The translations under genes and the position numbers were made by a program. Shown here in pieces: positions 45,493-59,746 of a stretch of 64,000 nt of DNA. Positions within the stretch are counted from its first letter, which is position 1. Each line of letters starts with the position of its first letter. The stretch is from Varroa destructor (Eukaryota > Arthropoda > Arachnida > Mesostigmata > Varroidae). The DNA is taken from NCBI RefSeq assembly GCF_002443255.2, contig NW_019211454.1, forward strand, positions 1,687,936-1,751,935, read 5' to 3'. The notes under the pieces were generated by a model, which was not told where the DNA came from, searched no databases, and was given only the letters and a program-made list of their open reading frames with translations.

Positions 45493-48400
45493 CCACTTAC
45501 GATCTTTGATAAGTAACCAACCTTCGAAAACAATGGAATAGTTCACTTATTTCTATTTCGACTGTCATTTTTGGAAGATTGAGCCGCTTTCGTTATTTGA
45601 TTTTCGTGTAAATTTTCAAACAAAAAATGTAAGAACTAAAAGCAGCACAGCCATTTTCGGAATACACTTTTCAAAATAAAGTGGGAAAATGATTTTTCCT
45701 AATATTAGCTTCGAATATTGAAATCTGTAAGTCTGCACACGTTCCATTGATGCATAATTAATTGCATCAAACTATATGACCGTTTAGCTTTTTCATGCAC
45801 ACACGTCTGTTCTAGTTTAACCCTTAAAAAAGCCATGCTCAAGCTAAGTGTACATGCGCATATATCATGTGCCATAAAGTACTTGTTAAAGGCTATGATA
45901 CAACAACAACCACTGTTCATCATCAAGGATATTGTCAAGAAAAACAAGTGGCCTACACAAGCGAAGCGTCAGCTTTTTTTGGTTTGTTGTGAGCTTTCTT
46001 AGACTGCAATCCTTAGGGCACTTCCCAAACATTTTTTGCTGTTTTGGTTCCATTTCCACTTTTACGTGGCTTCGCAGGGGCCTATCTTGCCTCTATAGTA
46101 AGAACTAGTGAGTCGTGCCAACCGATGAGGGAAGACGAACTACCACACGGATTGTGTGCGTTTTACCGTGCCAGTCACCAACAACGAGGACGAAAGAAGA
46201 AACCCGAGATTTATGATGTCCCGAACGGCAACGGCACCGTTCCCTGTGACGCCTCTTGCGGTTACAACCTCGTCCTCACTTCGTCTTCTGCTTTTCGACG
46301 GCCGCTTTCATTCCTTCCACGCTTCGTCTTGCCTCGACCTGAGCTAGCGTGCCACGGCGCCCTGCAGCATCAAGCAGATAAAGAGAGAGCAGGGAACTTA
46401 CGAACAGTTCTATAAAGAGTCAGTGAAGGAGCGCGCCGCGCACGCCCTTTATGGAGCACTGGAGGAGTAGAAAACTGGCGAAAGACTGGTCCTCCGAGAG
46501 AAAGGCAGACAAGCCGCCACTATCATCACTAGTCGGTGCATCGCAGAACCGAGGAGTACCAAGCCATCGGCCAACCGACATCGACGGCGGAGCTGCGTCC
46601 CCAGTGTGATTAATGTTCCATTTGTGCACCCTGCTTCCCTTCCACGGGTGCGGCCTAGTGGACGGCGGCTGCAGAACTACCAACAGCATCATCACTTCCA
46701 ACGGCACACATCCGACAAAATGCTGGACGAACAACTGAAAAAAGGAGAGTGGATCGAGGCGCCGAGAGACTGAGTGCGAGGAGCGAGCGGAAAGAAAGAT
46801 AGAGAGTACCCAATAAAGGGAACTGGTCTCCCTTCGTCCGTTCGTCATATCCAACAAACCAACAAACCGAGGCTTAAAGCACATATAAGCAACACAACAG
46901 GCCAGGGCCGAAGTCAAGGGTATAACAGAGGCGGTAGCCCTTTTGCAGACGCAATCTGCTCTATCCTACAACCATTTCTCCTATTCGGTAAACACAAGCA
47001 TCGCATTCAACATTATTATCACCCCGCTTGCCATTACCACATCGGATTCGTCAACGCGGATCAACCAGCATTAGTCAGTCACGAAGGGCCAGCCATCGGT
47101 GACGCACTTACGGAGTTAGCGAAGTCATCCTCCTTCCATGAAAGCGATCAGAGTTATGTATCATCCATTTAGAACGATGATTTGCTATGGCGCAAAAGAA
47201 GCTCAAATAAAAGAGAGGCGCAAAAGGCGAGAAGCAAGGACACCATACCATCAATTGGTCCGGTGCCACCGGTAGACATTGATGCGATGGAGAGCTCATA
47301 GTGGTGCACATATGTACGTGTTTTTGCTATGACTCGGACATCAGCTTGTTTCACTGTGTTTTCTTTTGCTTTTTTGTGTCCTTCGTTTACTTTTCGACCG
47401 TTCTATAGTCGTTTGCGCCTTTGCTGCTGTCCGTCCGCTGCTGGTGTCCATCAAAACAGATTTCGCACCGTCTGGCCATTGAACAATTGGCATTGATTAG
47501 GTAAAAGCAAATTTAACTAGACACATTATCGACAGCGGAATATTAGTAAAATTGGTTCCCTACTGTTGTGCTTCTTAACTTCAAGCAACAAATACCTTAT
47601 GTAAAGGATACATCAATATAAGACAAAACATATGTACCGTTCTAGGCGGATAATAGCAGAGCGGGCGCCGTTCGAATCCCTTATTCCACTAAAAGCTTTC
47701 ACAAGCTATTAATATATCAGTCATAAATATCAGAGCCTTATAAAATATGCATGACTTAGACGATATCAACAATTGGCTAATTGCTTGTATCGATTGGTGT
47801 GCGCCAGACGATTACGAAACGCCTCCGTAGTAAAAAAAAAAGGCGAGGAAGGAATAGAATGCACAGTACCTTGGTCACAATCTCCAATGGCAATGCAATA
47901 TCGGTGTTCTTTTCTACCCCGTAAATACCCCCCTTCCACCGTCGACAGATGACCACTACCTTATTGTATTTGTTGCTAGTTGTTCGATTGCGTCTCCCAC
48001 CTTCAAAATGTATTCTTCTTGCTTGAATCGTGTATTATGTTGCGAGATGTTTTCGGTGCTTATGAAGTGTGTGCGCGAGTTTGTGTCTCCATGTGAACCT
48101 GTCTATGGGTACTCGGGCACATGGGCATGCAAGTGTACTCCCTCCGGCGTCAGCCATATTTATTCAGTCCTGCAGTTTCATCTCGATAATTAATCACTCC
48201 TCGGAGTTGAATGAATGAATACTTAGCCAGCTATAGACACAGCGAAAGACTCAGAGCAAAGAAGAACATCACGGAAGGAAAGAAAGGAAAACGAACGAAA
48301 TTGCAGCAGCAGCAAGCAGGTGCAGCACGAGATCCACCACTCCAACGGGTCGCAAATGCAGGTTGTAGGTAGATAGAAAAGAACGAACCGGGAGAAATGA

Positions 48401-51400
48401 ACAATAAATGTAGTAGCGTAGGAAAATGGAGAGGACGGGCAAGGAGAAAGCAAAAGAACAAGAAGGTAAGAGTAACCTCCAGAACTTTCTTAGCTAGATG
48501 CTCAGCCGAACAAAATAGTCACTATGTATGTACCGAGTTCTTAATGGGGTTGATTTCCCCTCGTAGAAACGACCGTCACCATCACTGCTGCTACTGCCGC
48601 AAGGATGTTTCGTCGTTCTGATCCTGGTTCTGTTCAAGCCTGGATACGAGCCCCGTGCACCAACAGGTAGTGATACATATAGTTCTTATATACCTGGTAA
48701 AATCGGATCCCTTAGAAATGTTGCGATGCCAATCTGCGTGTTGGAGTTTGTCACTGGGTGTTACTTTGAAGTACGTATACGTATATTTTGTAACCCCGTC
48801 TCTTTCCCAGGGCCAGGGCAACTTTACTCAGCAACAACAAGGAAACGAACAACATTGCTAGCAAGTCGCATTACTGCAGTCGTCGCAACCGCCGCCGTGG
48901 CCTTAACTCTGTGCGAACAGAAGGCGGAGGCAGAACGGCGAACTAAAGAAACCCAGAAGATCTGCGTCAGAAACAACCTCTGCACTCGAGCAAAGCAGAA
49001 CTGCTGGGCGGGGCGCACCGGGAACAGGACGACGATAGCCGCCGGCGTGCGCAAGTCGTGATTGTCGAAGATGAGGTGTTCGCCCCTCTCTGAATGACCA
49101 GCGGGATTCGAGCTGTTGGGACTGGAGCTGTAGCACGCACGCAGTGGGCTGTAGTCTGCTACGAAGCTGCCACCGTTGCCCTACCACAGCTACCACGAAC
49201 AACAGCAGGAAGCAACTAATAGTGGTGAGGAATATAAGTTACAACGTGAGAGAACGAGGCTTAAGGGGGATGAAGAGAAGCGCAGGTTGGTTGCTCAGCG
49301 GTTGGCGTGACCACAGCCAATTGGCTCAGCTAAATACCTTGGCATAGCAGCCAACTACCTACCACCCCCTCCCGTCTAACGCGTCCAGCTTGGGAACGTA
49401 CAAAGGCGTCCAAGCAGGAAGCAAAGGACTAGACAGAATGTACGGCTAAAACCTCGCTTACTTCAGGAGCCATAGCAAAGCTCCAAGAGGAAGGGGGTTA
49501 CGGAGAGGAAGATAACTATGGGCTCATAGTTGGTGGGACAGCCACCGCAGCTCCGGCATAGCTCGTTCTCTACCAGCAGCAAATGCTGAGTGCTAACGAT
49601 CGTAAATAACGATCGCAGTAGCGAGGCTGATTCACCACGGTGGGCTCTTTGTTGGGCGTTCGTCTTTTAAAGCCATACAACAACGTTTTGAATTGAAATG
49701 TGCTTTGTTGATTGAAAATCGGAAGAATATGCAGCACTGATTACGTTGCTATGATCGGAACGACAAACCCTTGAGAATATTTACAATGGAGTAAATAAAA
49801 TCTTCTTCGCGCGACGCAATAACTACCGTAGCGTTGAAAACATGCAAACATCTCTTTCGATAACAATAATAATGATGCGCGCACATTTTCCATTAATCTT
49901 CACTTACATACTTCAGTCATTTCTTATGATAGATTTTGCTATAAAGCTCACGCTATGTTTAACAAATAAAAGATCAATCAATACCAAATCAAATTTACCT
50001 ATGATTAGTTATGTGATAGTTTCTTCTAAAGACACTGTTTCTTAAAGAAGATTATTATCCTAATTAATAAACTATTGAATGCAGGTAAACATGTTTAAGG
50101 CATTAAATTTACCTGCCGCTTGTCCTCGTGTATTTCCTCGTAAATAAATAAACATTGCAAACAAAACGTTTGGCAACGTAAACGACGTTTATTCATCCTT
50201 GCTCATTAGAAATATTTCCAAAGGTTTTTTTTTATTTTATTTTCAAACATACGAAAATTGCACCATTAATCTGGAGAAATTTACTTTGAAAAAGTTTCCA
50301 CGAATCGAACAAGGTAATATTGTACATTGCTATGAGATTAATTAAACATAGGGAACGTGTATATCCTTGGCTACGAATAGAAAGATTGACTCAACCAGAC
50401 TTCCAAGACTTCGAAAGTGGATTGTGTCCATGAGGTTTCTAATTGGCATCCAATCTTGAAGGGAATGACTTTCCAATTTAAGAAATCTCTACCAATTACC
50501 GAACCTGTATATCATACTTTACCCATTGCTGATCACCGATGAGTATATCACTGGACACTAGAGTGCTTTTAACAATCGTGTTCATAGTTTATCGTGCAGA
50601 TGTATGACACGTGTAAAACTGCGCTTGTTCCTCTTCACACCAATGAGGGAGACTTTGTCGAGAGGGGGACCGGCACATCATCAATATTCTGCCGCTAGTT
50701 TTAACTGAGAGATAGAAACTATCGAATAAGTCTCCGAGCCGGCAGCATTACCGTTTAGGAGCCGAATTGACCGCCCCCGACCGTTAAGGTGACGTGGGGG
50801 TAGGAGAGAATGAATGGTATGAGGCTTTATTCTTAGCTCTATTATTAGATAGTCACCCACGTGGAGGTGTAGGGGTGGTTAACAGGCGGGGGAGCCTGTT
50901 GCTTGACTGTCTCTCTGATTCACCTCTCTGCCATCCCCTTGCCGTTCACTGCTATGGTGGCCAACAACAGGCCATCAGAAACTACAACAGAACAGCTTCC
51001 TTCTGAAGCCCTACATATGCTGCCCTTAGTACCTGCGTTGCTATTCAGTTTTCCCCACTGTTGTGGTGTTAGTGTTATTCAGCGGCGCGCAGTGACGTCC
51101 AGGGCGGCTACATGAAGAACTGTAATAGCAGCAATACCAGCTCCAGCTCTATCGATATAAAATTGATACAGCCCGGCACAACAATAATAACGCTAATGAT
51201 AATGATGGCTGCTTTTAATGTTGATTGCTGAGTGCCACCCGTTTATTAATCGAGGCCATAACACACACACGAACGCAGCCTCACAGCACGAACAGCGCCT
51301 TGAACAGCAGACGAGGTGCAGCTCAGCCACACTACCTCTGCTACTACAGCGGCTACGTACTATTACGTGGGCTGCCACTACCCAGTACCACGTGCTACCA

Positions 51401-54400
51401 ACCCATCGACTTCCAGTCGGGCTGGCCTACTTGTCCGTCTACCGCCAGGCATATACATCCGGCCGCTATTGCCATAACTCCATAATCTGCAATATAGTTT
51501 TCTTGGTTTATACCAGGCTTAATTTCAAAGGAGTGCTTGTCCATTGTGAGGGAACGAGCGTTCACTGCGTTGCGTCCAGTTCGCACGACTGCCACTGGCG
51601 CAATGCGGTTTATGTAATAATGCGTTGGATAATAGTCATAAAAAAGTCGCATTTATAGAATACATACGATCAGCAAATCGACTTTAACAACAGAAGCCCT
51701 ACAAACCGTCTTTGGATAGGTGCCGAAACACAAAAAGCCTACTACTGGCGGCCGATGTATCCTCTTGCAAATTTTTACTTATTTATACGTTGTTACAGCG
51801 TCATCGAGATCCATGCTATCCAATATTTACGTTTCGTTACAAAGTCGGCCATTTTAACTGGGCACAGCTAGAATCGGTATACATAGCGAATTTAATATTA
51901 CGATGAAGGTTCCGCATCAAAGGGTACTTTTAGCCCAAACAATTATGAGACTCTTCTATGAGAGGAAAACAGTTACGATAAAGAAAACGATGTGCCTTCT
52001 GTTACAAATCAGGTTATTTCCTCATATTTTTAGAATCGTTAGTTTTGTATTCATCTGTCGCACACGAATGACCTTTTTCAAGTGGACAACTTTAGGAGAC
52101 ACGTATCAGAGTGCTTTCCTACGAAAATAGTTCATAGAACTAACCGTATTTTGCTGCTAGAGTGTGTACGAGTTGTGAGTAGTTGTGAGTGGAAGTTGAT
52201 GCAAATCATCTATGTACGGTCTAGATAAAAGAGCAATATGAAAGGCAATGAGGAGCAGATAATAGAGAAGGCTGTTACTATTGAAAATTGTATAAGTTGA
52301 TGTTTCGTAGAGTACCTGTCTAAATCATTTATCAGTATCCACATGCCCGTTTCGGTTCTTAAATTCTGGCCATAAATGCATATATTTTATGCCCGTATCA
52401 CTTGTAAAGTATCTATCGATGCGCGTCGCACACAGTATTTTACGGAACCCAGACAACCCACCATCCCAGTATTTGCCTGTACCATTAAATCATTCGTTCG
52501 TTACATCATAGCTAAATTCAGTAAAGGACTCTTGCACACATATATATGCTATCGATTTTTATCGGTTAGCTGGGGCCTCTGCACAAATCTAATAAATTTT
52601 ACTCGATCGGGCTAATCTACAGCATCGTTACAAATCCAATTGTAAACAAGATAGATTTTTATTTTGCTATAGCCTGCTTGATATACAAAATAATGTAACG
52701 CCAGAGGAATGACGGCATAAAGAACGATCTGACGATAGAGGCAAATATTGAAAGTAGATTTTCTCAAGCACAACAGCTAACCCGTATCGATTCTTGACTT
52801 ATTAGTAGATATTTTCGTAGGCTTCGTAATTTACTAATGATACATACTTGATATTGGGTCGATAGATTTCTCACGTGTCCTCCTTTATACGATAATTAAT
52901 ATACTTAAAAGTGGTGGTCATACGTATGTTAGTGAATTTAAACGGCCAATGCGCGTTCGTTATTACATCTCCGTAGCAGATATAGGCCACAGAGGATTAG
53001 AGGGACGAGGGCAGAACAAATAGCAGTGGATTCGTTGAAATAAGTTCGCCAACGTAACTGGGTGATTCTCGTTCTTGACAGGACCGTGTTCTGGCCACAG
53101 CAACGTCGAGGCCGCTATATAGCCCGGCGGCAGAAAATGTAAAATCAATATGTGGATGGCGTGAGACGATGCTATCAGATGCACAGCATTAGGAACGCTC
53201 GCGATTCTCACTGCGGCTACGAATAAAAAGGGCCTCGTATAGAGACACAGGAATGGAGCAAGCCTGCGGGCGCCACAACCACCACAGTCTCCTGTGTCTT
53301 GTCGAAGAAAGCCAGCAAAATAGGAAGAAATAGAGAAGGCCAGTCTTGTCGGGCGGGGGAAAGGATGGGATATAGGGTGAGACTAGCGACTAACCAGGCA
53401 ACCAGGCGGACAGACAGGCAGACAGACAGGGCGTCAGAGCGTTGGCTATGACGGCCACACACAATCAGCCCTCTCGTAGATATTCGTCCGCCTCTTATGA
53501 AGTACGAAGCAATTCCCTCTGGCCCCATTAAATCATTACGGTCTCGTCTCTGAAGGTAACATGCGGCGGCAGAGGCTGCCGCTTTCGCCGCAGCCTCCGC
53601 CGCTGAAGGAGGAACGGAATGTAACTAAGGAGCATCGAAGGAAGGGGGTCAGTAGATCCGCTACTATTCCTGCCGCTACCAGTATCACTGCCGCTTCCGT
53701 TGCAGCTGGTGCTTTTCCGACCATCAATTTTAGAAATTATATGCCATGTATAGTCAATAGCGCAGCAACTGTTATCGAATTTTTTACCTGGTCATGTTTA
53801 TTTGACATGATCCAAAAATATTCAAATTAACTTGCGAATAAACAGGCATTGAATCGCGCTATTCACTTTACTTAGTTCGAGGCACGTGACGATTAGAAAA
53901 AGTCTATGTGAGGTAATAGTGAGGAGCTGAAGTGGGGAGTAACGAAAAGTGGGTTCGCGAACTGGCCATAATTGGTACTTATTGAGCTGCAGAACAACGG
54001 ATACCCGAATGAGCGTTTGAATCTGCAGCTTAAGATGCGGCTTTTCAATCGCCTAAACGATCAGAATACAAAACTCCTCATCCCCCCAGTTATTGCAAGT
54101 ATTTGTAAATAAGTGATTAAATGACCAGTCATATCATAAAATGCCAACAATAGCAGGCTTCTTCATGGTCGGTCGTCTATCGGGACAAGCTAACGAGTGA
54201 GCCTGGCAGAAAAAAATATGGTAGAGGACAGGGTGCATTGTTGATTATTATTATTATTATTATAGGTTAGATCAGTTGTTCAAAAGTGCCTGATAAAAAT
54301 AATCGAAAGTAAAACAATTGCCCTTTGTGAACGGATATTATAATTAGCTGAACGGCTTCGTTTGGCCAAGTAACGCTAATAAAGTAACGCGGGTCACCTA

Positions 54401-56304
54401 ATTACCATAGATGTCATACTTTGATTGGAGAGGCATTCATGATTAATTTCATGAAACTCATATGATAATTTCTCGGTCTTCAAAGCCTCCAATAGCGTCT
54501 AGCTAGGTCCCTCGCAAGGTTTTTTTAGACAGAAAGACTTAATTAGTTCACTGTGAGTGCATGTTTTTGTATAGGCCACCTAAGTATCTGTGTACGACAT
54601 TTATAGCCCTTTTTTTGAGTCTAACTAACGACAAACTTTGAAAATGAGGCTAGCTAAATTACTTATGACACGCTATATTATAAAATTAAGCACATCATCA
54701 TTGACCGAGGCGATGAGAATTGGTGAGCCCACAAAAGGTTTTTATGAACTGCTATAAAATACATGGGAATAAGCGAAGGCAACCCGTTAACAATTTTTAA
54801 ATTGTTTTAATCGGCAGATTATTGCCTACGTCTTAAAATGGGTCATACTGCAATAACCCTCACATCGTGCGGCACGTATTTGCCAATCTGTGTTAGTGAC
54901 GGCGTAGAGCCTAACCTGAAATCATTACAAAAGCTATGTAGGTGTCAGTCACAGACGCATCTGGTTTCTCTAGCTCAGTTTCCTATGGCGTTGCTTGAGG
55001 AAACTTTCTCTACAGTATGTTAGTCGTAGCAAACCGGCGACTATTAGGCCAAAATTTGTTATCTCGACACCTGTTAGAATTAAAAACTGCTTTATTTTAG
55101 TAAAAGTTTATTTATTATTAGCACACAATTGCTTGGTAATTTGTACTTGTGGACCTGCAGCTAGCGATGATCCCAATTGTCTACTTTCGAGACGACGATG
55201 ATCAAGCGAAGTTCACAGACATTTTTCTAAATGTTGTTAAATTCTTTTAATATGTTTTCCTCCTCCAAACACCAGCGATGCAGCTGAAGGAATTATAGTG
55301 CTTCATGGAATGTCGCACCTTGATACTCGCTGAAGGGCAGATTTTCTCGCCGGGATCGACTAGGTCAAAGAATTATTTAAAAAGGAACTGCAAACCGTAG
55401 GTAAAAGACTGGTAGCATTTTCTATTTAAGCGTCTTGTGACTCAATGCCGATAGGATGGAGAAATCCAGTAAGCTTCAGCTGCACTAAGTGCTAGCAACA
55501 CAAACAGACGCATAACAATCGTAAAGCATCTGTTCAGAATATCGCACGTTGAGCCTCGAAGAAGTTCAACGGTAACTGTAATAAGGTAATAAAAGGTACC
55601 GTAAAAACTTTCTTTGTCGTAATAGACGTTCACCGATATGCTCCACAGAATTTATCCACGATTTCACAAATCGTACCAAAGTAAGCAGCTCAGAGTGTGC
55701 TTCTATGTGCAGATGTAATGTGTACTGCCACACACAATACTATACATCCAATGGAAATTCAGAATAGAAGTTAGTGACATATAATAACACTAAGAGCTCT
55801 TAACCAGTCATTAAAAAATTATCAAATAGGCTTTCTGGCTTGCTTTTAGTGCAAGTATGAACCACCTGTGCTGATCCATTTTTGCCAGCAGTGGCTTTCC
55901 TTCGTCTTTTGCACCTGATACAACAAAGATCAGAGAACCGCTTACATGAAACGATTATCTTGACGCATCGCTTCAAAAGCCGTTCCCATGCGCAACAACG
56001 ATATAAAAGAAGTGAAATTGACCTATAATTCCTTTTCAGTTACCTGAAGGGTTTTTTTTCTAATTTTCGCTGTTTTTTTGAGATCGTCGACCATCAAATT
56101 TTCTAACATGGTCGATACATGCGCGGATATTTACCTATTTAAAGTATAGGAGAAAGTCTTCTTAAAGCAGACACGATACTCTGAGAAGACGTCAGTTTCG
56201 GAATTCGGTAGATATATCATGGACTTGACTAGACTTGAAGGACAATAGGTTTGAACGACTTTGGAGAATCAGCTGGCTGCGAGGAAATGTCTAACTGATA
56301 ATTT
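45493..56304. other. No assignable gene; GC-rich islands
   Basis: Islands at 46.0-47.3, 48.2-49.6, 50.6-51.5 and 53.0-53.7 kb carry CAG/CTG/GCC-like triplets and mutually overlapping frames on both strands, the mark of GC-rich non-coding DNA. No domain was recognised. AT-rich DNA lies between them. Confidence 0.45.
54244..54263 (+). repeat. ATT microsatellite
   Basis: About seven ATT units in intergenic DNA. Confidence 0.85.
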
Positions 56305-56404
56305 NNNNNNNNNNNNNNNNNNNNNNNNNNNNNNNNNNNNNNNNNNNNNNNNNNNNNNNNNNNNNNNNNNNNNNNNNNNNNNNNNNNNNNNNNNNNNNNN
56401 NNNN
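56305..56404. other. Assembly gap (100 N)
   Basis: Exactly 100 N, the usual placeholder for a gap of unknown size. Any gene or repeat here is missing. The DNA immediately right of it is a long inverted repeat. Confidence 0.99.
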
Positions 56405-56508
56405 ATTAGGAATAGCATTTGCCGCCCTCTAGTTTTCTTATGCTTATGGAGTCCATGAACAAAAAGTTGGCATAAGAAAACTAGAGGGTGGCAAATGCTA
56501 TTCTTAAT
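56405..56508. repeat. Long inverted repeat (39-bp arms) at the gap edge
   Basis: Left arm 56405-56443 and right arm 56470-56508 are reverse complements over 39 bp with two mismatches, separated by a 26-base spacer. The left arm starts at the first base after the N run. This could be a foldback or MITE-type element, or a snap-back sequencing or assembly artefact that caused the break. Confidence 0.9.
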
Positions 56509-57989
56509 TGTACACGACAGTTACCGTGTTCTGGTTTTTCCAATATTATGGTTAATTAAGAAGAAAAAAAAATCACTCTTGAATATTCTTCCTTGTCGAA
56601 TAGACTCATTGCAGGCATTTGAAAGTGACTAACCTAACGTCACTTACACTTCTCTTTAATTTGAAGTTGTCTCTCTGGTGAGTGAATCTGAAAGCGCTCC
56701 AAAATGGCATACGAAATATTTTCGGTATTAATCTGCTTACTATGCGGTACATATATGGACTCATAAAGGTCTCGGTTGAATGCTATTTCTTATAATTTCG
56801 AAAATTGAGCTCTCTACTCAGGTACTACGTTAAGCTTCTGTGGAGCTACTCGGTTAAATTCATTGTTTTCTGCTGCTTATGTCTGACGCTTTCATCACTG
56901 TTTTGTCTACTGAAAACCTATGTGAACATATCGGCAAGATTAGGCGTTACCATATAAAAATGAAATATTCGTTATTCGATCCCGTTTAGCACCTTTTAGA
57001 TTGAAAAATGTTCTATTTCTAGAATGAAGAAGGTCTGACACGCGCCTCGAAAGGACCCCAACCACGTTATGTCCGATTGGATTTGTTTTGTTCTGCTTTA
57101 TACTTGCAACAAATTTGGGGAAAGACACACCGCTCAATTTACCAAAATTTTACTATATTCTTGTCAGCTACACATAAAGCGTTTCGAATAAATAGAATGT
57201 GACAAAACAACTGCGATAGTTATATTATACCTTCAGGGTAAATTAGGAGTGAGCATCTACTTTACGAAACATTTATAGAAGGCATCTGGGCGCCGCTAAC
57301 AGCGGGCGTTTAAGGTTACTGCACAAATATACAGATCCGGCGATTGACCTACGAGGTTCGTGAATTAATAAGCCTTTTTAGTGCTTAGATGGTGACAAAT
57401 AATGAACGGGAAGCTGAGCGTCCTTTTACAGGGTATCATCATGAGTTTGCTCTCTCACTACTGATGCTCCATGAACGACTGATGTGTGGCTCTCCTGTAT
57501 GACAAAGCCATTGTAGCTTTACCATGGCGGCTTGCTCAAGTATACCGGATGAGTGTGCAAAGGCCCCATAAACTAGGCACTGATCTAGTCGACGCTTGTC
57601 CTGCATCAGCGGCTGACAAATTCTTTATTTAGCTACAAATCAGGCACGTGAAAAGCTAAGGAAGACAAGCTACTCGACCTGTTATATTGCAACATGCAAT
57701 TGATAAAGAAAAACGGGAAGACACCTTTGGGATAGCTCCTAAAGTACGATTCACTGATTGATTGAAAAAAAAAATAGAAAGATATAAAATAAATCTCGTT
57801 AATAATTGCCTTCGCGTTTGTCCAGCACCTCAGAAAATACCGACGAACGCCGTGAATGGTGCAATCGTCTAGACTATATCGCTTACACGAAATCATTCAC
57901 TTTATGGAATTGAATAGTAACTTTTGAGCTGAGTTTACCCAATCCATAAGGATGTTCCTCCCCTTTCGTCTAAGAACTACATTCGTCTA

Positions 57990-58226
57990 TTAGCCATATT
58001 TAGAGGAGCACGGAGAAACTCTCTGGCAAAGACGGTCTAGCGGGATGAAAGTGAAAGCGTGGGTGTCCGTTAAAGAATCGGACCTATCACATTCTACACG
58101 TTTAGTATGAAGTGAGCGGGTTAGTCGATGACAGGCTATCCTGCGTGATGGCCCCGTCCACAAATCGGTTTGCTGACTTCGTACTAGCATATGGCCACCA
58201 TGCTGAAGTGTTGCATTTCTAAACAT
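57990..58226 (-). CDS. Hypothetical small ORF
   Basis: A 78-codon minus-strand frame from ATG at 58226 is Arg/Ser/His-rich and mildly GC-richer than its surroundings. There is no domain, membrane segment or signal peptide. It may be chance; it is kept only because it is the best open frame between 56.5 and 59.7 kb. Confidence 0.15.
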   Translation of the reverse strand: MFRNATLQHGGHMLVRSQQTDLWTGPSRRIACHRLTRSLHTKRVECDRSDSLTDTHAFTFIPLDRLCQRVSPCSSKYG

Positions 58227-58736
58227 TAGTAGCAGCGGTCGTCGAAGACTTCATTATCAGTGGTTGAATTCGAAACGCTTGGGGAGAATTTGCATGTGGT
58301 GTCACTTCTGTTGAGGAATAAGGGTCTAGAGGAACGAATGGACAGGGTTAGGCTTGAAAATATCGTGTTTCCATGGAAGATCCACACCGTACGGGGGCGA
58401 TCTGAGCTCTACAAAGAATAATTCGGAGTAGCAGTAAATCCTCTATATTAGTGTCTCTGTGAAATCCGTGTACGATACTGTACTTCAGCTAATAAATAAC
58501 AGGTGAGGCACTATAAGGATGGTCTAGCATCCCGTAGCAACTGATATTTATATTGGCGAACAACAAATTTTCCTTCAACCGTATCTTTGAATCCTAACAA
58601 GGATCAATATGAGGTTATGCAATATGATGAACCCACTGTTGACGCTAAGATAAAAAAAAAGTATGTTCTTCAACAAACAGTTCAAGTATAGGTAGTATAT
58701 AATTTAAACTATGTGCCAAAAAAACTTTACATACAT

Positions 58737-58783
58737 GTATATATATATACATAATGTCAATAAAAAATTATGTATATATATAC
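58737..58783. repeat. AT-rich inverted repeat
   Basis: GTATATATATATACATAAT (58737-58755) and ATTATGTATATATATAC (58767-58783) pair over 17 bp around an 11-base spacer. It is a TA-microsatellite-derived palindrome with no visible function. Confidence 0.8.
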
Positions 58784-59184
58784 TCGTTCGATTTTCGTAG
58801 TCATCTGTGTGAGAAGTTGGCCTGACGGGAAGGTACCATTATAGAAATCTATTCACAAACTTCGATATAGAGCAAAAAAAAATATTCAATGAAGTGGAAT
58901 TGGTATGTGGTTAAATCTAGCTAGCGATCGACAATTTCTGTAAAATATCAGTGCTTGTATATTGCTTGCGTGAAACGGCTTAATATTCACACGCTGTTTT
59001 TGAAGTTGCATAACTTACAGCCTTAATAAACATAAAAATACTTGGTAATTAACCAAGAAATATGGGATGACGACAGTGAGCTGAATTAGGGTAAGTGAAC
59101 AATTGACACAAAGTAACGAAATGGCCAAAAACCGTTCGGACTGTGTAATAGGGTCACGTAGTGAGTAAATCGAATGATTCGAAC

Positions 59185-59255
59185 AATAAAATGTGTCTAC
59201 TTAACCTAGTTTGATTGGGAAATCGTAACGAAAAAAAAAAAAAAAAAAAAAAAAA
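59185..59255 (+). other. AATAAA followed by A25: retrocopy-like 3' end
   Basis: AATAAA at 59185-59190 is followed 40 bases later by 25 consecutive A (59231-59255). That geometry is that of a polyadenylated transcript, so this may be the tail of a retroposed copy (LINE, SINE or processed pseudogene). No coding remnant was recognised upstream. Confidence 0.4.
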
Positions 59256-59746
59256 CTGCAAAGGAACAACAGCTGTCACAGGCTATTTCGGAAGGGTGAT
59301 AAAACGACTGCAAAAAGTTAGGGTGTAAAACTTGGATTGAGACCGAACAGGTCTGGACCTGGCTGAAGTTAGATTGGAAGGCTTAATCAGAACAATATAG
59401 GGTAGCATCAGCTACGTGCGCCCTCTAGAGATATACGACAGAAATAAATTCGTGAGGCTTTGTGCTCAGCAATTAATATGGACAACAGAAATCGGAAAAA
59501 AAACAGGATGACTGTCATGCCCTTTGATAACATGCAGGCAGCTTGGCTATAACCACTCGGAACCGATATTTATTATTATTACATTTTGAGCTGCACCGTT
59601 CCAGAAAAGCTAAACTAATCTCCATACTATCTATTATCCGCTTATAATCTAGTACCCTTTAAACGCTCGTTGTGCTACATGCAAAGAACTTTAGAAGTAA
59701 CAAGGAAAGTGAGTGAAAAGCCGATTATAGGTTGTACAGGAGCAAA

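Larger units (their letters stand above)
56509..59746. other. No assignable gene
   Basis: AT-rich DNA with a TA-rich palindrome at 58.74 kb and the AATAAA plus A25 signature at 59.2 kb. Only a weak minus-strand frame at 58.0-58.2 kb. Confidence 0.5.

Noticed and set aside
46420..46917. 165-codon minus-strand ORF.
   Set aside because: Overlaps comparable plus-strand frames in GC-rich DNA; no domain recognised.
47654..47682. tRNA-like A box (TAGCAGAGCGGG) and B box (GTTCGAATCCC).
   Set aside because: The two boxes are only about 15 bases apart, too close for a tRNA or an intact tRNA-derived SINE; no cloverleaf can form.
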